Position numbers and translations under genes: made by a program | The notes under the pieces: generated by a model | The model's input: the letters and a program-made list of their open reading frames with translations, nothing else | What the model was told of the DNA's origin: nothing | The model's database searches: none | Shown: positions 23,741 to 32,254 of the stretch, piece by piece | Layout: every line of letters begins with the position of its first letter | Position numbering within the stretch: position 1 is the first letter of the stretch | DNA from: a virus | Length of the DNA stretch: 43,160 nucleotides | IMG/VR virus record: IMGVR_UViG_3300010885_006510 | Location: 1-43,160 of that record | Reading direction: 5' to 3' (one strand)

Positions 23741-25083
23741 TGAAACGGTTTATATTTTTACTATTTTTAGTAGTAATCCTACCATTTTATGGATACTCTC
23801 AAACTCTTGTACAGACATTTGTTGACCCTTGTACAAAAGTGGTCTCTACGTTTGTTATCCCTATCACTGGTAGTACTGTTATTGTTTTTTACAATAAGTC
23901 TAGAGTCTTTACGTCTGCTGATGTTAGGAGCGGGGCTTTTAATAGTTGGCTCAATCAAGTTTATGAAGATTATAGAAAGTTATCTCCCTGTTCTGTTGCT
24001 CAAGCTACAGCTACTAGTACTCAGATTACAGCCAGTGCTGTTTCTGCTGCAGTAAGTGCTGCAGCCTCTGCGGCTGCTTCTACGGCAGCTTCTTCTGCTG
24101 CGGCTAGTGCAGCTTCATCAGCAGCAAGTTCAGCCGCCTCATCAGCTTCTAGTAGTGCTGCTTCATCTGCAAGTTCTTCTGCGTCTTCCTCAGCTAGTAG
24201 CTCTGCTTCTAGTTCAAGCAATTCTCAAGGATCGAGCTCAGAGTCTAGCAGTAGTAGCTCTAGCGGGGAAAGTTCTTCTTCATCATCAGATTCTAAATCA
24301 GAGTCTTCATCAAGTAGCTCAGAATCTAAGTCTGAGTCTAAATCTGAATCAAAAAGTTCATCATCTAAATCTGGGGGATCTAAATCTAAAGCTGCCGCTA
24401 AGGGACCTGCTAAAGTAAATCCTATATTATTTAACTCTGACTTTACTGGTGGGCAAAGTCTAGATAATAGTTTCAGTATTATTATGACCGGTGGGATATC
24501 ACAGTCTTCTATGACTGGACAATCTTCCTGGGGAGTAACCGGTATGGTGTGGAGCAATCTACAACAGTTTGCTATTAGTTCTAGATATACTTTAATGCAT
24601 TTTGATGAAGGTAAACTCCAAGGTATATCTAACTTTGGTTTTACAGCAGCTTATGCTTTCGGTACAAAGTTTGGTTTTGGTACATATGCTTACATAAAAC
24701 CATTAGGAAAATGGGGTGTAACTGGTGTCAATTACACTTTGAGTTTTGCTGAAGCAGCGTACCAGCCGGACCCAATGATAGATGCATCTAGTCAAATTAG
24801 TTTAACTAGTTCTATTTTATTATTCTACACTAAACCATTTACACTAAGTAAACGGTTATCTATATCTCCTGATATATATTTATCAGGTAGTCCTTTAATA
24901 TATCTTACTAAAGAAGGTAGTTTTACTGAGTCTTCAGATATGGGTATACTTACAGGTTTTGGTTTTGATTACTCTTTTACTAAGAGATTTAAGTTAAACA
25001 TAGGACTCAAGACTAGTATTTCTACTAATCCCGAGGTTCCCATGTTATATTTTGCTGTTATAGGATCTAAGATTAACCTATAA
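23737..25083 (+). CDS. Exported protein with Ser/Ala linker and C-terminal beta-barrel
   Basis: Signal peptide 1-21 (ending YGYSQ), a small N-terminal domain with Cys13-like hydrophobic region through about residue 85, a 130-residue Ser/Ala low-complexity linker (about 90-220) that turns to Ser/Glu/Lys, then a C-terminal barrel-like domain (about 228-448) of amphipathic strands ending in YFAVIGSKINL. Last residue Leu preceded by alternating hydrophobics fits an outer-membrane beta-barrel insertion signal. Reading frame is unbroken. It overlaps the CsgG-like gene upstream by 4 nt and its stop overlaps the convergent gene by 11 nt. Confidence 0.7.
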   Translation: MMKRFIFLLFLVVILPFYGYSQTLVQTFVDPCTKVVSTFVIPITGSTVIVFYNKSRVFTSADVRSGAFNSWLNQVYEDYRKLSPCSVAQATATSTQITASAVSAAVSAAASAAASTAASSAAASAASSAASSAASSASSSAASSASSSASSSASSSASSSSNSQGSSSESSSSSSSGESSSSSSDSKSESSSSSSESKSESKSESKSSSSKSGGSKSKAAAKGPAKVNPILFNSDFTGGQSLDNSFSIIMTGGISQSSMTGQSSWGVTGMVWSNLQQFAISSRYTLMHFDEGKLQGISNFGFTAAYAFGTKFGFGTYAYIKPLGKWGVTGVNYTLSFAEAAYQPDPMIDASSQISLTSSILLFYTKPFTLSKRLSISPDIYLSGSPLIYLTKEGSFTESSDMGILTGFGFDYSFTKRFKLNIGLKTSISTNPEVPMLYFAVIGSKINL

Positions 25084-26590
25084 CTTCACCTTTTTTATCT
25101 ACTTTATAGATTTTACTACCATCAAAGACTACTGCTTGACCTGCATCAGAGTATTGTTGCATAACTGATTCATTAAAGTAATCAAATCTAGCACCGTTAA
25201 TACCTATAAAGAAAGCTTTGTCGGAATATATACGACATCTGTCTTCAGCATCTGTCACTACTAATGCATTAGTACTATGTTGATTGATATGTTCAACCAC
25301 ATTGTTTATGCACGTACCGCCTGATGTACCTAAAGCAGCTATTGTAAATATATCTGTTTTTAAACTTCTTACACGATCATTAAATACGTAGATTTTATTT
25401 AACAAATCTAGTTCTTGTAACTTAAGTGCAAAAGCTTTACAGAAATCTAGCTTATCTATATTATTTCCATCTTTATCTTTTACTCCACAGTTACCAGACA
25501 TTGATCCTGAAATGTCTATGTATATATCAATCTTACCTATAGCTTTAGTGTCTTTAATAATGATATCTTCTATCATTACTTTTCTAAGCTTTGGATGTAA
25601 GAATACATAATCATCTAACGCTGATATATTATCAGAATTAAATAAGTCTTCATATATAGTCTCTTTTTTAGCACTAAAGTATGACGTGGATTTGTCCATA
25701 AGTTTTTTAATCTTTTCTTTTAATGAACCTAAAGAGAGATTAATACGTCTAATGTCTTCAGCCACCTGTTTTAGATACTCAGGTCCTATTTTAGAAGCTC
25801 CACCGCCATCTTTTATGTTTTCAAACAAGCTATCTTGTATATCTTTAGGCATACTTTCATCCAAAGATTTACATGTTTCTGTTGCATCTTTTACAGCATC
25901 ATCTAACATATTTTTAGATAGTTTATTATCAAGCATGTCTTTCATTAATTTATCTAAGTCTTCATTATCAAACTCAGAACTACCATTAAGACCATTCATT
26001 ATTTGTTTTGCTGCATCTGGATCTACATATTCCATCATAGTTAGCTGCATAGCAAAATATCTCATTAAGTTTCTTGCAAAAATTGAAGACTTAAGATTAC
26101 TTGTTTCTGTCATAATTTTAGAAACAGGATTGTTAGCTCTTTCTAAAAATTTGTACTGACCGTAATTTTTATCTGTACGCTCTTCAAAGTCTAGTCTATC
26201 CATTTTATGATAGAACATCTTAAAGATGTCATTCTTAAGATGTTTAGGAAACTTATTATAAGTTTCTATTAATTTCTCAGAAAATGCACGGAAATCAGGC
26301 TTTCTATCGTCAGATATTTTATTAAAACTAGCACTTCTTTGAAATTTATTATAGTCGGTATTAACTCCTTGTGGATCATTAATATGAGCTCTTACTATTG
26401 AGCTAAGTTTATCTTCATCTATATAATGCATGTGAGGTTTGATAAGATCTCCTTTTTTATAGAAGTTAAGCTTACCAAATAATCCTTCTGTATCTTTATA
26501 GTGAGATTGTATCTCTCCTTTCTTTACTTTTTCTAGGATGGTATAAACATTCTTATACTGCTTTCCTGTACTGAGACTTTTCAGTGCCAT
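25073..26590 (-). CDS. VWA-domain protein, partner of a MoxR-type ATPase
   Basis: 505 residues. The first 330 are helical and charged with no recognised motif. A von Willebrand factor A domain follows: MIDAS D359-x-S361-x-S363 (YIDISGSMSG), T422 or T426 in GTSGGT and D447 in VVTDAED. VWA proteins of this size paired with a MoxR AAA+ protein act as chaperone or insertase adaptors (RavA-ViaA, CbbQ-CbbO, NorQ-NorD). The MoxR-like gene lies just upstream and the two appear to be one system. Start ATG at 26588-26590. Confidence 0.85.
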   Translation of the reverse strand: MALKSLSTGKQYKNVYTILEKVKKGEIQSHYKDTEGLFGKLNFYKKGDLIKPHMHYIDEDKLSSIVRAHINDPQGVNTDYNKFQRSASFNKISDDRKPDFRAFSEKLIETYNKFPKHLKNDIFKMFYHKMDRLDFEERTDKNYGQYKFLERANNPVSKIMTETSNLKSSIFARNLMRYFAMQLTMMEYVDPDAAKQIMNGLNGSSEFDNEDLDKLMKDMLDNKLSKNMLDDAVKDATETCKSLDESMPKDIQDSLFENIKDGGGASKIGPEYLKQVAEDIRRINLSLGSLKEKIKKLMDKSTSYFSAKKETIYEDLFNSDNISALDDYVFLHPKLRKVMIEDIIIKDTKAIGKIDIYIDISGSMSGNCGVKDKDGNNIDKLDFCKAFALKLQELDLLNKIYVFNDRVRSLKTDIFTIAALGTSGGTCINNVVEHINQHSTNALVVTDAEDRCRIYSDKAFFIGINGARFDYFNESVMQQYSDAGQAVVFDGSKIYKVDKKGEVIG

Positions 26591-26616
26591 GTTAATTTAT
26601 TTTAAGGATTATAAAT

Positions 26617-26666
26617 TAAAAAAGCTCACCAGCAGATGAACAAAATAAGTCCATCTTGCTAGTGAG
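26617..26666 (-). terminator. Intrinsic terminator after the MoxR-like gene
   Basis: A long imperfect stem, CTCACTAGCAAGATG pairing with CATCTGCTGGTGAG on the minus strand, is followed by CTTTTTT. It lies between the MoxR-like stop (26735) and the VWA start (26590). A second small hairpin CCAATA/TATTGG sits at 26697-26713. Partial read-through would let the two genes be made in unequal amounts. Confidence 0.85.
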
Positions 26667-26734
26667 TTCATTGTATTTATATAAATTTGAATCTTTCCAA
26701 TAAAAGTTATTGGCTATCAATCTATAACCCTGTG

Positions 26735-27871
26735 TTAAAAAGCTTGAACAGAGGCTTGTTCTACTTCAGATTCAGACATCATAGCTTCAAAGTCTTCTGA
26801 ACCTTGGTTATCTACACGAGCAGGGTGATTCTGTAATATATACTGCATAGAAAGTTCTATTTCTTCTACTTGTCCTTCATCCATGATACCACGAGAAGTG
26901 TAAGTATTGATTAAGCTCTCTATTTCAGCAATAGCTAATTCTAACTGCTCATTAGAACTGTGAGAATGTAACATTTCCACTTTGCTCATAACAGCTTTAA
27001 CTTCTGGAGACATCAACTTGTTCTGTAATTCAGAACCTGCTGATTGTCCAATCATAATTTGTGCTGTTTTCACAAGTGCTTTATCTATACTAATGTCCCA
27101 GATGTATGATACCGCTTTAGTTAGACTAGGTACGAAAGTTAACGTACGATCTGAACTGTTTTGGTAACCCACCTCAAGATATTTTTCTAACTTATTAACT
27201 GGTACTTCTAAAGACTCTATTTCAGTTTTAGATGGTATACCAATTGTAAACTTTTCTTTGTAGTTACGGGCCCCTTTGTTAAAATACTTAACTAGTTCAC
27301 CTGCAGATACACGGTTAACAGTATGCTTTAACATAAATCTATCCCAGAAAGGAGATCCAATCTCATCTTTCGGTATTTCATTACATGTAGCAATGAATAA
27401 CTTCCACTTACATGGGATTTTGTGCTTACCGTTGAATAAGAACTTCTCGTTCATTACACCTAACATAGCATTACGTATAGCTGAAGATGCTTTGTCTACC
27501 TCATTAATGATAACAATCTCTGCTTCAGCAATTGGTGTATTAAGATCATAGATATTTTCAGTAAATAACTTACCTAAATCAGGCATACCTTTGATCTCTG
27601 ATGCTTTAGTACCTTCATCAGTCTCTAATATATAGATTTTATTAGCAAAGTCTTGTGCAGTCATATTACCATCTCTGTTTAACCAAGCTTTTGCATAATC
27701 CAATACTGTTTTAGTTTTAGCTACGCCAGGTGCACCTACTAATAAACAGGGTAAACCTGTAGATTCTGCTAGAGCTAGCATTTTAAATACTTCTTCTTTA
27801 TTGATTAATGATGTATCAATAGTTCTTACTTCCTGCGTAGACTTTTTTGTAATTGATTTTACTTTAGACAT
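26735..27871 (-). CDS. MoxR-like AAA+ ATPase
   Basis: I start at the ATG at 27869-27871 (MSKVKSITKKSTQEV) because longer frames overlap the upstream gene. 378 residues. Walker A GAPGVAKTKT (46-55), Walker B-like IINEVDKA (121-128, N123-E124 instead of D-E), sensor 1 IATCNEIPKDE and an arginine-finger-type block SPFWDRFMLKHTV. MoxR proteins remodel or load cofactors onto partner complexes with a VWA protein, here 25073-26590. The function of this pair in phages is not known to me. The last 60 residues are acidic. Confidence 0.86.
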   Translation of the reverse strand: MSKVKSITKKSTQEVRTIDTSLINKEEVFKMLALAESTGLPCLLVGAPGVAKTKTVLDYAKAWLNRDGNMTAQDFANKIYILETDEGTKASEIKGMPDLGKLFTENIYDLNTPIAEAEIVIINEVDKASSAIRNAMLGVMNEKFLFNGKHKIPCKWKLFIATCNEIPKDEIGSPFWDRFMLKHTVNRVSAGELVKYFNKGARNYKEKFTIGIPSKTEIESLEVPVNKLEKYLEVGYQNSSDRTLTFVPSLTKAVSYIWDISIDKALVKTAQIMIGQSAGSELQNKLMSPEVKAVMSKVEMLHSHSSNEQLELAIAEIESLINTYTSRGIMDEGQVEEIELSMQYILQNHPARVDNQGSEDFEAMMSESEVEQASVQAF

Positions 27872-27896
27872 TTTTAATGTATTTTTGGGTTGTGTG

Positions 27897-28313
27897 TTAA
27901 AGGTTTGCAAATGCTGCGAGGTCGGATTCTGCACCACTCTCTGCTGTGATTCTAATAGCAGTCTGGTTGTTACCTTGAGATATGACGCTTGTATCCGTAG
28001 ATCTTGTGTCCCCGATATTAGTCTTTGGTAAGCTTTCCAAATTGATCTCATCTCGTCTGACACTAGTGTCATTGGTGGTTGTTCCTGCATTATTATTATT
28101 TTTTGTATCATCAATTACAGTAAATACTGTAACTGTAGTTTCTGCATCCTTTAAAGCAGGATGTTTACGGATCATAGCGATCTGTTGCTCTTTTGCATTG
28201 TACTTATCTTGGATACTTCCATATCCTAAGTCGTCTTTCTTTAACCAGGTTAGACCATTGTCTAAATCCTCTAGAATTTGAGATACATAGATCTCTACTT
28301 TGTTGATTGCCAT
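27897..28313 (-). CDS. Hypothetical protein, 138 aa
   Basis: Helical N-terminal half (QILEDLDNGLTWLKKDDLGYG), then a Lys-rich segment and a long Asn/Thr/Ser-rich disordered tail (TKNNNNAGTTTNDTS). I recall similar proteins in crAss-like genomes without a known function. Followed by the MoxR-like gene 25 nt away. Confidence 0.72.
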   Translation of the reverse strand: MAINKVEIYVSQILEDLDNGLTWLKKDDLGYGSIQDKYNAKEQQIAMIRKHPALKDAETTVTVFTVIDDTKNNNNAGTTTNDTSVRRDEINLESLPKTNIGDTRSTDTSVISQGNNQTAIRITAESGAESDLAAFANL

Positions 28314-28331
28314 AATTGTGTATTTAAAATT

Positions 28332-29048
28332 TTACCAGTTAATTGTAAATTCAGGACCATTATTACCTTTAATGATCTCATTAGCTTTGTTGAATACATC
28401 ACCACAATCCCATACTGTTTTAGTATAAGCTGCAGAAGCTGGATGAGAAGCTTTAAGTATATAATGATTCTGTCCGATGAAAGGTTCTAGTTCTTGAGCT
28501 TGCTTACCTAAAAGCATAAAGATCAAACCAGAACTTGTTAAGTTGAGCATATCTAATACATACATTGTAAAGTCATGCCATAGATTTACGTGAGATCCAA
28601 TCTTATCTACCTCGCAGGTAAGAGCTGTATTTAATAACAGTACGCCCTGGTTAGCCCAGCGTGCAAGATTAGGATCTTGATACGTAGGAAACTCTTGGTA
28701 AACTGTTTGTTCTATAGCTTCAAACATGTTACGCAAACTTGGTTGAGGTTTTCCAGTGATACCACAAGAAAATGCCATACCGTCTGCTACACCAAACTGT
28801 GGATAAGGGTCTTGTCCTATTACAACAATCTTAAGATCGTTTAACGGACAGTTTTGAAATGCATTAAATACATGCTTAAGAGGAGGAGTAAAGCGTTTAC
28901 CGTCTTCTCTTTGTTTATATAGGGTTTCTAGTATATTATCAAAATCACTAGATTGTATAAAACTTTTAAACTTATCTGCCCAACCTGACGGTTTTAGACG
29001 CTCAATAAGCTTACATTTTATTTCTTCAAGATTTATCGTCTCAGTCAT
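28332..29048 (-). CDS. ung: Uracil-DNA glycosylase, family 1
   Basis: 238 residues. The water-activating motif GQDPYP is at 78-83 and the minor-groove loop H-P-A-S at 202-205 (canonical HPSPLS). LLNTALTC between them and the C-terminal block complete the fold. It removes uracil from DNA after cytosine deamination or dUTP misincorporation. It is found in several crAss-like phages. No dUTPase is visible in this window. It stands at the end of a divergent pair with the plus-strand 92-aa gene (gap 35 bp). Confidence 0.93.
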   Translation of the reverse strand: MTETINLEEIKCKLIERLKPSGWADKFKSFIQSSDFDNILETLYKQREDGKRFTPPLKHVFNAFQNCPLNDLKIVVIGQDPYPQFGVADGMAFSCGITGKPQPSLRNMFEAIEQTVYQEFPTYQDPNLARWANQGVLLLNTALTCEVDKIGSHVNLWHDFTMYVLDMLNLTSSGLIFMLLGKQAQELEPFIGQNHYILKASHPASAAYTKTVWDCGDVFNKANEIIKGNNGPEFTINW

Positions 29049-29058
29049 AAAAATTTAT

Positions 29059-29066
29059 TAAATTTG
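29059..29066 (+). promoter_or_regulatory. Promoter -7 element TAAATTTG for the inverted gene
   Basis: TAAATTTG, an exact TAnnTTTG match, lies 17 nt before the ATG at 29084. The -33 position (TCGT) is imperfect. A hairpin GTAGA/TCTAC overlaps the probable start point (29066-29080), so transcript start or translation may be controlled. Confidence 0.55.
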
Positions 29067-29083
29067 TAGAATAAATCTACATT

Positions 29084-29362
29084 ATGGAAAAAATGAAAAT
29101 ATTAAAGAGTGATGCTATTATACATCTCCCTATCGGTACAGCTTTTTATTTAAAGCTAAAAGACCTTCTTGTATATCTTACAGAAGACAAGACTGATGAA
29201 CAAATTAAAGAATTTGAAACTGCTATTATTGAAAAGAAAGAGATCACAGAAGACTGGATGGCTCACTTATTCACTGTAGTGTTATTGATCAGAGCTCTTG
29301 AAGATAAAGCTGAAACTGATGGACAGTTAGAAGAGAAAGAAATTACCCTACCGGAAAATTAA
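29084..29362 (+). CDS. Inverted 92-aa hypothetical gene
   Basis: The only plus-strand gene inside the 25-41 kb leftward block. MEKMKILKSDAIIHLPIGTAF is followed by helices and an acidic tail (ETDGQLEEKEITLPEN). Its own promoter (29059) and short leader support expression. I recall similar short acidic proteins in crAss-like phages with no function. Its 3' end overlaps the convergent gene by 20 bp. Confidence 0.68.
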   Translation: MEKMKILKSDAIIHLPIGTAFYLKLKDLLVYLTEDKTDEQIKEFETAIIEKKEITEDWMAHLFTVVLLIRALEDKAETDGQLEEKEITLPEN

Positions 29363-29738
29363 TTTCTTCACCTATTTCCATAGCTGCTTGTATAGCTAAC
29401 GATAAGTCTTCTTTAGAACACTCACCAAAGCTTTTAGCTAAAAAGTATTCTCTACCTGCTACTTCTCTAGATATACAAAGACCAGCACGATCTTTAATAA
29501 GAATTTTCATATTCTCTGCAGTCTCACCAATATGATTGGCAAGCTGTCTAATTATTACATGAAGTTTGGCTAGCTGTGGAAGCGTGCCATCATCATGAGT
29601 CATTTCGTAAAAACATTCTACTATCATACCATCTGGTACATCTGAAGCATAATATTCAAACTGTTTAGATTGGGCAAGACTAGAAAACTCTAGTCTCCCA
29701 TTCTTTTTTATAAGTTTACCTATAAAAGATTGATTCAT
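29343..29738 (-). CDS. Hypothetical protein, 131 aa, NinB-like at best
   Basis: I take the ATG at 29736-29738 (MNQSFIGKL); the longer frame begins with TTG. The middle segment LAKLHVIIRQLANHIGETAENM followed by helices is a pattern shared with phage recombination-type proteins of the NinB kind, but the similarity is faint. It overlaps the helicase gene by 23 nt. Treat as unknown. Confidence 0.6.
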   Translation of the reverse strand: MNQSFIGKLIKKNGRLEFSSLAQSKQFEYYASDVPDGMIVECFYEMTHDDGTLPQLAKLHVIIRQLANHIGETAENMKILIKDRAGLCISREVAGREYFLAKSFGECSKEDLSLAIQAAMEIGEEINFPVG

Positions 29739-30840
29739 CTGTTTCAATTTTTACATCAAAGTGTTTCACTTTAGCAGGATCTAAATCTTTAAGAGCTTCT
29801 GTAACCCAACGTTCATCTACACTGTTTTTATAACATAGTATGTGTATAATAGATGTATCATTAGGATTAAGTCTTAGTAATCTACCTATACGTTGATTGC
29901 TTTTACGCTCGTTACCATAAGCATGCATAATTATGCCGGCTCTAAGATTAGGTATATTTACACCCTCATTAAGTTGAAGAACACATGAAAGTTTATCTAT
30001 CTCATCGTTTTTAAATCTAAGAAGATTGTCTTCAGCATCTGGATTAGTAGAATGATATGAATCTTTACAAATTCTATCTGCTTGAGCTTGTGTATTACAA
30101 AATACAATACACTTCTCTTCTATATCTTGCATCAGCTGTTTAGCATAAGTCTCTTTAGTTTGAAAATCCATAAGAGTACGCATTCTCATTACAGAAGCTA
30201 TTTGTTCCATCTTTTTACTCTGTGCTTCCATTAGACGTTTAGTCCAATATTCATAGTTCTTTTGCTCAGAGGTATAAAACTGTTTGTCTTTCATATTTAC
30301 TGCTATTGTGTTATCAGTAGATAAAGAAAGCTTATGAACTATAATTCTGTAATCATTAAGAATGTTATCGTCAATAGCATCATCTGTAATGTATTTATAC
30401 ATCATAGGACAATATGTACTTACCATCTTACCTTTTTCAGATTGTAAGTGTCTAGGCGGTGTACCAGTTAAACCAAGTATTCTACCTTTATATCGGTTAA
30501 GAAATAAAGTGTGATTAATTAGTAAACTGTGACACTCATCCATTATAACTATATCATAAATAAATGGATCACATTTATTTAATGATAAGTAAGTGGTAAA
30601 TTCAACATTATCAAGTGAAATATTAAACTTAACAGAGTCGTCTTTCCAGCTATCAAAAATAGAAAGCTTTGGTGCTACTACTAACACTTTAAGCTTATTC
30701 ATGTTTGCTTTCTGAAAAAAATCTATATATTTCAAACCTATTAAGGTTTTACCAACACCCATTGATATAGCTAGACCTGAACGTTTATGTTTGGTAACTA
30801 TATCAAGAGCTTCTTGTTGGATTTCTTCTCTTTTACTCAT
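29716..30840 (-). CDS. SF2 helicase
   Basis: 374 residues with Walker A GVGKT (28-32), motif II DECH (101-104), motif III LTGTPP (124-129) and motif VI QRIGRLLR near 320. This is the compact phage SF2 helicase form (UvsW/DEAD-like core). It would remodel branched or RNA-DNA intermediates during replication or recombination. It overlaps the next upstream gene by 8 nt and the downstream one by 23 nt. Confidence 0.87.
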   Translation of the reverse strand: MSKREEIQQEALDIVTKHKRSGLAISMGVGKTLIGLKYIDFFQKANMNKLKVLVVAPKLSIFDSWKDDSVKFNISLDNVEFTTYLSLNKCDPFIYDIVIMDECHSLLINHTLFLNRYKGRILGLTGTPPRHLQSEKGKMVSTYCPMMYKYITDDAIDDNILNDYRIIVHKLSLSTDNTIAVNMKDKQFYTSEQKNYEYWTKRLMEAQSKKMEQIASVMRMRTLMDFQTKETYAKQLMQDIEEKCIVFCNTQAQADRICKDSYHSTNPDAEDNLLRFKNDEIDKLSCVLQLNEGVNIPNLRAGIIMHAYGNERKSNQRIGRLLRLNPNDTSIIHILCYKNSVDERWVTEALKDLDPAKVKHFDVKIETDESIFYR

Positions 30841-31114
30841 TCATTTCGTATTCAGCGTAGCAAAAGTTTGCACACAGTGTAATGATTCTTAAATTTTTAC
30901 TACAGTCTGCATCTGCATTACTAATAGCATCTTTTAAATTGTTAGCCACTACTGATTGTACAAAGCTACCACCTTGTAAGACGTTATCTCTTGTCATCAT
31001 TGCTGATATCATAACGTCAATTACGTGTTCAGATACTTCTACTCCATATCTGTTAGCAAAATGGACTGCTGCCATTCTGTATTTGTTTCTAGTTTCTTCC
31101 CAATTTGTTTCCAT
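30833..31114 (-). CDS. Hypothetical protein, 93 aa
   Basis: I take the ATG at 31112-31114 (METNWEETRNKYRMAAVHF), which avoids a longer frame that overlaps the HNH gene. The protein is helical with SFVQSVVANNLKDAISNAD and a Cys-containing helix near the end (LRIITLCANFCYAEYEM). No motif recognised. Confidence 0.66.
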   Translation of the reverse strand: METNWEETRNKYRMAAVHFANRYGVEVSEHVIDVMISAMMTRDNVLQGGSFVQSVVANNLKDAISNADADCSKNLRIITLCANFCYAEYEMNE

Positions 31115-31115
31115 A

Positions 31116-31499
31116 TTATAATCGGTTTTCTGATAAATTAAGTTCTTTAGCTGCATCTGGATGAAGCTCTATCCATGTGTGACAGTTCCTGCAGACAGGT
31201 AACCATGTAGCAATACGTAGATAATTTTCACCTCTACCTGCTTTATGATGTACTTCTGTAGCATTGCTTGTACAGCCAGATAGTTTAGCCTTACATAAAG
31301 TATTTACTGTAAGGTATGCAGTACGTATCTTTGAATACTGATCTACAGTTTCCTTCATCTTTTTAGACATAGGAGCTATAGACTTTGGTTTCTCAATATC
31401 ATACCAGCATTCCTTACAGTATTTTTCTTTACCGTGAGACTTCCATATGTGTTTAGACTTGTTACAGCCGGCACACATCTTAAGTTTCGCTTGTATCAT
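31116..31499 (-). CDS. HNH-type nuclease/zinc protein
   Basis: 127 residues with CAGC (about 9-12) and CKEC (33-36) zinc pairs, followed by TEVHHKAGR and LPVCRNCHTWIE near the end, an HNH-like arrangement with zinc knuckle. Such phage proteins are annotated as HNH or NinG-like. The catalytic HH is present. It may act on branched DNA or as a homing nuclease; the neighbouring SF2 helicase gives weak support for recombination. Confidence 0.72.
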   Translation of the reverse strand: MIQAKLKMCAGCNKSKHIWKSHGKEKYCKECWYDIEKPKSIAPMSKKMKETVDQYSKIRTAYLTVNTLCKAKLSGCTSNATEVHHKAGRGENYLRIATWLPVCRNCHTWIELHPDAAKELNLSENRL

Positions 31500-31710
31500 C
31501 CTCTTTACTATTTTGTGTTGAATGTGTTTTTTTCTTGAATATTACACTGTCAGTTACGGGTTTACCTAAAATATTAATAGGTTGTGTAATTCTTACAGCT
31601 TCAATAAAACTACCTCCATCTAGCACTCTATCTAATAAGAGTTTATCTAGATCGTTTTCTGGTATCAACACTAACTGTGCTGTACCGTTAATTACAAATG
31701 TACATTGCAT
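31480..31710 (-). CDS. Hypothetical protein, 76 aa
   Basis: Beta-rich first half (CTFVINGTAQLVLIPEND) and a polar, charged C-terminus (KKTHSTQNSKEDDTSET). It overlaps the HNH gene by 20 nt. No family recognised. Confidence 0.64.
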   Translation of the reverse strand: MQCTFVINGTAQLVLIPENDLDKLLLDRVLDGGSFIEAVRITQPINILGKPVTDSVIFKKKTHSTQNSKEDDTSET

Positions 31711-31716
31711 AATGCT

Positions 31717-32226
31717 CTAAGTTAAGTTAAAAAAGTTACTTGGCAAAAGTTTAAATTCAACAAGTTTACGTGCTATCACATCATCTGATAACCGCTCACC
31801 TGGATTAGAAAATTGGTATTCTGAACTTGTAATTTTTACAAATTCTTTTACAACATCTGATCTATGAAATAACTTAAGCAAGAAATTGTCTATACGCTGA
31901 TTCATAATGTCATCTTTCCAACGAGCTAAAAACCTTTGTACTCTATGGTAGTTTTTTTGTATGAAATGCTTTTTAGTAGGTGTAAAAGCTTTTACCTCTT
32001 CTGCAGAGTATATGGCAAACCCGTATAAGGCTTCATCATATATCCTTCTTTGAGTGGAGTTAAACACTACTGCTTCAATCTGTTGATACTTTGTGGTACC
32101 ATACAGCTGAATTTGTTTTACGTACTGGCTATCATAAGGTATAAACCTATGTTTATTAACGTCTCTAAAACATATAACTATGCCTTTAGAGTTTGCAGAT
32201 ACGGTTTTGTTCTGATTATTGTGCAT
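31717..32226 (-). CDS. Hypothetical protein, 169 aa
   Basis: A basic protein with a segment HNNQNKTVSANSKG at the start and helices rich in Phe/Lys (KKHFIQKNYHRVQRFLARWK). I recall a protein of this size in crAss-like genomes but no function. It follows a terminator that closes the next upstream gene, so it begins its own transcript. Confidence 0.7.
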   Translation of the reverse strand: MHNNQNKTVSANSKGIVICFRDVNKHRFIPYDSQYVKQIQLYGTTKYQQIEAVVFNSTQRRIYDEALYGFAIYSAEEVKAFTPTKKHFIQKNYHRVQRFLARWKDDIMNQRIDNFLLKLFHRSDVVKEFVKITSSEYQFSNPGERLSDDVIARKLVEFKLLPSNFFNLT

Positions 32227-32254
32227 ATAGCTGGATTTATGTAATGGAATAGAT

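Noticed and set aside
24021-24557. Long minus-strand and second plus-strand frames through the Ser/Ala tract
   Set aside because: They are translations of the same low-complexity DNA in other frames (Glu/Ala-rich or Leu/Gln-rich). The plus-strand frame with signal peptide and barrel is the real gene.
29739-29747. Longer starts for several genes (29747, 7090, 28114, 39024, 31156)
   Set aside because: These begin with TTG or extend into a neighbour; the ATG starts I give match the short A-rich leader pattern better.
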